The position numbers were made by a program, and so were the translations under genes. Below the pieces are notes generated by a model. The model did no database searches and was not told where the DNA came from. It saw nothing but the letters and a program-made list of their open reading frames with translations. Of a stretch of 64,000 nt of DNA, positions 59,733 to 64,000 are shown piece after piece. Source of the DNA: SIG565 sp045651765. Its GTDB lineage: Bacteria > Bacillota > Clostridia > Oscillospirales > Acutalibacteraceae. The stretch is taken from assembly GCA_045651765.1 (NCBI GenBank), contig JAZRSY010000002.1, positions 1 to 64,000 on the forward strand. The letters are read 5' to 3'. Positions within the stretch are counted from its first letter, which is position 1. Each line of letters begins with the position of its first letter.

Positions 59733-59780
59733 CGACATGGTAAAGCATTCGAAGGTTTACTCTCTCGTTACTTTAAATAA
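59733..59780 (+). pseudogene. Remnant of a rubrerythrin gene 3' end (copy 2)
   Basis: Fifteen codons reading RHGKAFEGLLSRYFK and a stop are nearly identical to the C terminus of rubrerythrin. The DNA shares the 14-mer TTCGAAGGTTTACT with the intact gene at 53084-53626. Homology begins exactly at the Arg-His pair. Another terminator follows (59808-59834). Confidence 0.75.
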
Positions 59781-59807
59781 GCAAAAAACATTTAAATAAC
59801 TAAAAAA

Positions 59808-59834
59808 AGCACGGAGTAAAATCCGTGCCTTTTT
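59808..59834. terminator. Terminator of the V-ATPase operon
   Basis: GCACGGA (59809-59815) pairs with TCCGTGC (59822-59828), with A run and T run on the two sides; 19 bases beyond the atpK stop on the minus strand. Confidence 0.8.
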
Positions 59835-59852
59835 TGTTGTTCGGTTAAGGTC

Positions 59853-60290
59853 TTATTGTAACAACAACAAGCCAAAAACAAGTGTAAACAGAGCGACCGT
59901 CTCAACAATACCAATAACTATAAAATAGTTGGCGGTACCTTTGCCGGTTTCTCCCAAAGCATCGGCCGAGGCGGCAGCAACTTTACCTTGGAAAAGTGCC
60001 GAAAGACCAATTGCAAGGCCGGCGAAAATGCCCACAAACATACTAAGAGTGGCCGATGCTGCACCGGACTCGAACGCACTGCGAATAAAGTTCATTAACA
60101 AAAAGCCGTAAATTGTTTGGGTAAGCGGTGCACCCGAAAATGCAACCATCATAAACGGGGCGGGCTTGCCGTTGGCATAACATTTTTTCCAAGCCCCTAC
60201 CGAAGACATTGCTGCAAAACCTGTACCAAAAGCCGAGCCAATAGCCGACAGGCCTAATGCACAGGCCATTCCAATAAATTGAAGTTCCAT
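59853..60290 (-). CDS. atpK: V-type ATP synthase subunit K (membrane ring)
   Basis: A 145-aa proteolipid with four helices in two hairpins. Residues equivalent to the sodium ligands of Enterococcus NtpK are present: T57 and Q58 in PLTQTIYG, Q101 in LFQGKVAA and the essential E130 in GIVETVALF. This predicts a Na+-binding ring. It is the last gene of the B-D-I-K series. Confidence 0.94.
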   Translation of the reverse strand: MELQFIGMACALGLSAIGSAFGTGFAAMSSVGAWKKCYANGKPAPFMMVAFSGAPLTQTIYGFLLMNFIRSAFESGAASATLSMFVGIFAGLAIGLSALFQGKVAAASADALGETGKGTANYFIVIGIVETVALFTLVFGLLLLQ

Positions 60291-60311
60291 AATAATCTCC
60301 TTATATTTTAT

Positions 60312-62129
60312 TTATTTTTTTATTTTTTTAAAAGGTTCGTATGCAACGCCCGACCATTCCATTCCGAGTTGACCCGAAAATTCCAATAAATTAAGGCGTA
60401 CACCGTGAACCACAACCGACAAAAATCCCATAATAATATTTAGCAAATGGCCTATAACCATAATTATTGCACCAACTATAACCAAGGCGCCGCTAAAGCC
60501 CGAGGCCATATCGTTAAAGCTTTGTGCTATTGCTAAGGACGCCATGCCTACTGCAAAAAGGCGAATATAACTCATAATATTGCCAAAGGCCGAAATAGTG
60601 TTTAAAAAGACGGTAAAGGCGCTGCCAAGGCCCGCTTTTAGACCTTGAGCAAAGGTTTTGCCGGGCTCCATTCCGCCAAACAAAACAACCAATAAAAATC
60701 CAACGCCAACCACTACTGCCGCTATTAAAATATTTACGCTTTGGCCGATTACTAAATTTAAAACCACAAAATATAATGCGCTAATTGCAAACAGCCAACC
60801 AACATCGGCCAGCCAACTAAGATTTTTTTGGGTTGCTTTTCGCCTAATGTTCATAATACAGGCAAGTGCCAGTTGTATAACACCAATACTAAAGCAAAAC
60901 CGCATTACATTATTTTGAACATCGGTCGAACTTCGCGAGAAATATTGTGGGTAGTTAGCAATTGGTGGAAGCACCAGTGCCTTTAAGGCGGGAATTTCCA
61001 TGGCTTTTTCAAGGCCAAACCAAGTGCCTGTTAAGGCTCCCCAAACAACAGTGGAGGCCGACAATAAATATAACAGCAGGGTTATGTTTGTTGTTTTTTT
61101 GGATTTAATGTGGAATATAACCGTAAAGATTAAGAAAATTGCACCATAGCCTGCATCGCCAATTATCATTGCAAAGAAAAGTGCAAAAAATGCCAAAAAC
61201 CAAAACGATATATCATATTCTTTATAACCGGGCACAACACCTAAAATATCAAACACCGGTTTTATAATGGCGGTTAGTTTGTTATATTTGATTTTTGTTG
61301 GCACAGCAGTATCGTCGGGTGAAATATCTTGGCTAAACCACGCCCAATTTTGCTGCTTTGCGGCCAACGCAAACCTTTCTTCTTCACTTTCAGGTATATA
61401 ACCGCTAAGCCAAATGAGTGAATCTTCATTGTTAAGTGTTTCGTTAACCGAAGAAAACTCAACATCGTTTTTAGTTTTTAAAAGATGAACGGAATAACTG
61501 CTTAAATATTTAGCCGATTCTTTTAATGTGGTTTCGCACCTTTCAAGCTCGGCTTCGCATTCTTTAAGCTGCTGTTTTAATTGAACGGGCCCATTTTTGG
61601 GTATTATAAACTCTAAAGCGTTAAAGGAACTGTCAAGCGAGTGGAAAACTGCAACCGTTTCCATCTTTTCTACCGAGGCAAGTTTAACAAATTTAATATT
61701 TTTGTCTTCCACAAGGGCTTTAAATGACCTTTTGTCGAGCCTGTAAATGTGCAAATCCATTGTGTCTTTAAGCTCATTTACAAGGCTTGAATCAAACTCT
61801 CCCCAAATTTTTAGGCTTTCAAGCTCTAATAGAATCTCGGATTTTTTGTTTAATAAGGCGCCTTTGCTTTCCAGTGCATTAACCGATTTTTCATATATTT
61901 CTTCAAATTCATTATCGGTAATAATGTGTTCGCAGGTTTGCTCCTGGTTGACATAGTCTTTAAGTTCGATTAACATTTTAGAAAGCAGATTAAACCTTTG
62001 GGTAAATACCGGGTCGGCATTTTTCTTTTCGGAAATGTGGAAAATGCCTAAATTGCGTAGCCCTTTAAGCAGTTCTTCCCTGCCGGAATTTTGTGCCACA
62101 ACGCAAATGGATTTCATTTTTTCTATCAA
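60312..62129 (-). CDS. atpI: V-type ATP synthase subunit I (stator/ion channel)
   Basis: A 605-aa subunit with a long cytosolic coiled-coil half (residues ~1-300, SEKKNADPVFTQRF to about DDTAVPTKIKYNK) and a membrane half with about seven helices. FFAMIIGDAGYGAIFLIF, NIMSYIRLFAVGMA (the channel arginine) and GVRLNLLEFSGQLGMEWSGVAYEPFKK are family signatures. It overlaps the subunit D gene by 4 bases and precedes subunit K by 21 bases. Confidence 0.95.
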   Translation of the reverse strand: MIEKMKSICVVAQNSGREELLKGLRNLGIFHISEKKNADPVFTQRFNLLSKMLIELKDYVNQEQTCEHIITDNEFEEIYEKSVNALESKGALLNKKSEILLELESLKIWGEFDSSLVNELKDTMDLHIYRLDKRSFKALVEDKNIKFVKLASVEKMETVAVFHSLDSSFNALEFIIPKNGPVQLKQQLKECEAELERCETTLKESAKYLSSYSVHLLKTKNDVEFSSVNETLNNEDSLIWLSGYIPESEEERFALAAKQQNWAWFSQDISPDDTAVPTKIKYNKLTAIIKPVFDILGVVPGYKEYDISFWFLAFFALFFAMIIGDAGYGAIFLIFTVIFHIKSKKTTNITLLLYLLSASTVVWGALTGTWFGLEKAMEIPALKALVLPPIANYPQYFSRSSTDVQNNVMRFCFSIGVIQLALACIMNIRRKATQKNLSWLADVGWLFAISALYFVVLNLVIGQSVNILIAAVVVGVGFLLVVLFGGMEPGKTFAQGLKAGLGSAFTVFLNTISAFGNIMSYIRLFAVGMASLAIAQSFNDMASGFSGALVIVGAIIMVIGHLLNIIMGFLSVVVHGVRLNLLEFSGQLGMEWSGVAYEPFKKIKK

Positions 62130-62752
62130 GATGACACCACCTGCCTTTTGCTTTTTGCAATTTTACCCCTAATAACCGCGCTTGTTTGTTGGTCGCCAAG
62201 GTATATCTCTATAACCCTGATATTTTCTTTGGCTTCGGGAATTTTAACCTTTTCAAACAAATTTACCCTTTGTGAAGTAAGGCGCAATTCTTTGTTTAAC
62301 AAATCGCTTTGTTTTTTAAGGGTTTTTATTAAAACCTTAAATCTTGCTATTTCGCGCATTTTTATAAGTGCTGTGTCAACCCAAAGCGGATAGTCGAGCA
62401 CATCGTACGAAATTTCTTTAAAGGTTAACTCTTTAAAAACAGGAACAATAACGCCTGCAATATTGTTATTTGTGCAAATTGCGGTGTCGGGCTTAACCAG
62501 ATTTTCTATTTTTTGATGCTCTTTAAACAAATTGTTTTCCGATACAACGGCTATCCAATCATCGAGCCCTTTTATTAAAGAAATATATTCTTCCTGCTTT
62601 TTTTCAAGTTCTTCATCTATTTGCATAATTACGCTTTGAAGTTGTTGTTTTTTAAGCTGCAGTGTTGGCAAATATCTTTGAAACTGTTTTAAATTATCTT
62701 TTTGTTTTTTAAGTTCGTTTTTTGTAAGTTTAACAGATGCCATAGTCGTCAC
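62126..62752 (-). CDS. atpD: V-type ATP synthase subunit D (central shaft)
   Basis: A 208-aa coiled-coil rotor subunit. The N terminus SVKLTKNELKKQKDNLKQFQRYLPTLQLKKQQL and the C-terminal helix (RVNLFEKVKIPEAKENIRVIEIYLGDQQT) match subunit D. It turns inside the A3B3 head. Starts 3 bases after the subunit B stop. Confidence 0.94.
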   Translation of the reverse strand: MTTMASVKLTKNELKKQKDNLKQFQRYLPTLQLKKQQLQSVIMQIDEELEKKQEEYISLIKGLDDWIAVVSENNLFKEHQKIENLVKPDTAICTNNNIAGVIVPVFKELTFKEISYDVLDYPLWVDTALIKMREIARFKVLIKTLKKQSDLLNKELRLTSQRVNLFEKVKIPEAKENIRVIEIYLGDQQTSAVIRGKIAKSKRQVVSS

Positions 62753-62755
62753 CCA

Positions 62756-64000
62756 TTAACCTAAATTAATATCTTTAGGCCATCTTTCTTTCAAAAGATT
62801 GGTTTTAAGGCCTGTTTCGTTCGGTAAAAAGCACTCGGCTAATATATTCCAACCTAAATCGAGCGCCTCTTCAAGTGGAATATTAACGCTTAAATCCATA
62901 AGCTTTGTTTCAAATAATTCGCCGTATTTTAAAAGCTTTTCATCCCACTCACTCATAAGGAAGCCCATGGATTTTTTCTCAAGACTTTCTTTATAAGCGC
63001 TATAAAGCTTAATCATACAATCCATCAAAGCGCGGTGGTCATTGCGGGTGGTACCGTTTACATTTTGTTTTAACCTTGAGAGCGAACCAAACGGCTCGAT
63101 TCGACCGTTTTTAAGGTAATACTGACCTTCGGTGATATAACCTGTGTTATCGGGTACAGGGTGGGTTACGTCGTCGCCGGGCATTGTTGTTACACCCAAA
63201 ACAGTAACCGAGCCCAAGCCTTCAAATGCAACAGCCTTTTCATAACGCGCAGCAAGGCAGCTGTAAAGGTCGCCGGGGTAACCACGGTTAGACGGCACCT
63301 GCTCCATAGTAATGGCGGTTTCTTTTTGTGCGTCGGCATAGTTGGTCATATCGGTTAATAAAACCAAAACTTTTTTGCCGTTTAATGCAAACTGCTCGGC
63401 AACGGCCAACGACATATCGGGCACCAATGTGCACTCAACGGTTGGGTCGGACGCTGTATGAATGAACATAACTGTTCTGCCCATGGCGCCGCTTTTTTCA
63501 AGAATATCTTTAAAGAAAAGATAATCGTCATATTTTAGTCCCATACCACCAAGAACAATAACATCAACCTCGGTTTGCATTGCAATTCGGGCTAACAGTT
63601 GGTTATATGGCTCGCCCGAAGAAGAAAATATGGGCAACTTTTGGCTTTCAACCAATGTATTGAAAACATCTATCATGGGTATGCCTGTGCGAATCATATT
63701 TTTGGGCACAATTCTTTTGGCAGGGTTAACCGAAGGCCCACCTATTGGTATCATATTATCGGTAAGTGCGGGGCCGTTATCTCGGGGCACGCCTGTACCG
63801 TTAAAAACTCTGCCTAAAAGGTGGTCCGAGAAAGGCACCATCATGGGTCTGCCTAAAAATTTAACCGAATCGGTGGTGCTGACACCCTGTGTGCCCGAAA
63901 AAACCTGAAGGTAAACCTTGTCGTTATCTAACTTAATAACATTAGCATAGCTGTTTCCAACCAAAGCTAAATCGCCATTGCGAACATTGGTAGCCTTTAC
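62756..64000 (-). CDS. atpB: V-type ATP synthase subunit B, 5' end beyond the window
   Basis: The visible part is 414 residues; the frame is open to the window edge, so the N-terminal ~45 residues are missing (typical length ~460). GRPMMVPFSDHLLGRVFNGTGVPRDNGP, IFSSSGEPYNQLLARIA and PSNRGYPGDLYSCLAARYEKA are subunit B signatures. It is the non-catalytic subunit alternating with A in the head. Subunit A should lie immediately to the right. Confidence 0.95.
   Translation of the reverse strand, partial: VKATNVRNGDLALVGNSYANVIKLDNDKVYLQVFSGTQGVSTTDSVKFLGRPMMVPFSDHLLGRVFNGTGVPRDNGPALTDNMIPIGGPSVNPAKRIVPKNMIRTGIPMIDVFNTLVESQKLPIFSSSGEPYNQLLARIAMQTEVDVIVLGGMGLKYDDYLFFKDILEKSGAMGRTVMFIHTASDPTVECTLVPDMSLAVAEQFALNGKKVLVLLTDMTNYADAQKETAITMEQVPSNRGYPGDLYSCLAARYEKAVAFEGLGSVTVLGVTTMPGDDVTHPVPDNTGYITEGQYYLKNGRIEPFGSLSRLKQNVNGTTRNDHRALMDCMIKLYSAYKESLEKKSMGFLMSEWDEKLLKYGELFETKLMDLSVNIPLEEALDLGWNILAECFLPNETGLKTNLLKERWPKDINLG

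Overview
This 64 kb stretch looks like chromosomal DNA from a low-GC, strictly anaerobic, gut-associated Firmicute of the class Clostridia (Oscillospiraceae/Ruminococcaceae-like; the lineage is an inference). The signs are two separate glycyl-radical enzyme systems, Rex, a PerR/Fur-type regulator next to a reverse rubrerythrin and a ferritin, a V-type ATPase, a conjugated bile salt hydrolase, a GlnRS next to GluRS, and the Firmicute gene order yloU-fakA-recG. Most of the window is dense housekeeping sequence with short intergenic hairpin terminators. One tRNA (Pro, UGG) was found. No rRNA, CRISPR array, intact insertion sequence, integrase or recognisable riboswitch was seen.

Layout. 0-1.7 kb: end of a blaI-blaR1 pair, a truncated AbrB/SpoVT remnant and an orphan gene. 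1.7-6.6 kb: a zinc alcohol dehydrogenase, a glycyl-radical activase and a 703-aa glycyl-radical enzyme of unknown substrate, divergent from an AraC regulator. 6.6-9.5 kb: an SGNH hydrolase and an FAD-dependent oxidoreductase, divergent from an AraC regulator with a PocR-type sensor domain. 9.5-16.9 kb: cyclophilin, nrdR, gltX-glnS-NIF3-AEC transporter-CapA. 16.9-23.4 kb (minus): ymdB, a solitary peptide-binding lipoprotein, yloU, fakA, recG. 23.5-24.1 kb: tRNA-Pro followed by repeat-rich DNA with scars of mobile DNA. 24.1-27.7 kb (minus): an ICMT-like methyltransferase beside a CPBP (Rce1-like) protease, a rhodanese lipoprotein, bile salt hydrolase and a phosphoesterase. 27.8-37.0 kb: D,D-carboxypeptidase, nucleotidyltransferase plus sugar transferase, ligA and a MacB-like ABC protein. 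37.1-42.2 kb: pyruvate formate-lyase encoded as two polypeptides, its activase, Maf and RlmD. 42.2-47.8 kb (minus): branching enzyme, an ABC exporter controlled by an AbrB-like protein, and DUF47-PiT. 48-50.8 kb: proB-proA-proC. 50.8-54.2 kb: DUF4363/DUF421, Rex, PerR/Fur, rubrerythrin and ferritin. 54.4-59.2 kb: a cell-surface O-acylation cassette (MBOAT with two SGNH/leucine-rich-repeat proteins). 59.2-59.8 kb: two decayed 3' ends of rubrerythrin genes around a small membrane protein gene. 59.8-64.0 kb (minus): V-ATPase genes B-D-I-K; B runs off the window.

The most unusual points are these. (1) PFL is split: the catalytic chain lacks a glycyl-radical domain, and an 80-aa GrcA-like protein follows in another frame with its own ribosome-binding site. 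(2) The MBOAT cassette carries two SGNH-like proteins whose SGNH and BspA-type repeat domains are in opposite order. (3) Two rubrerythrin 3'-end fragments lie just beyond this cassette, which suggests repeated insertion near rubrerythrin 3' ends. (4) There is an uncharacterised glycyl-radical enzyme/dehydrogenase cluster. (5) A 34-bp palindrome overlaps a perfect consensus promoter in front of the AbrB-ABC operon.
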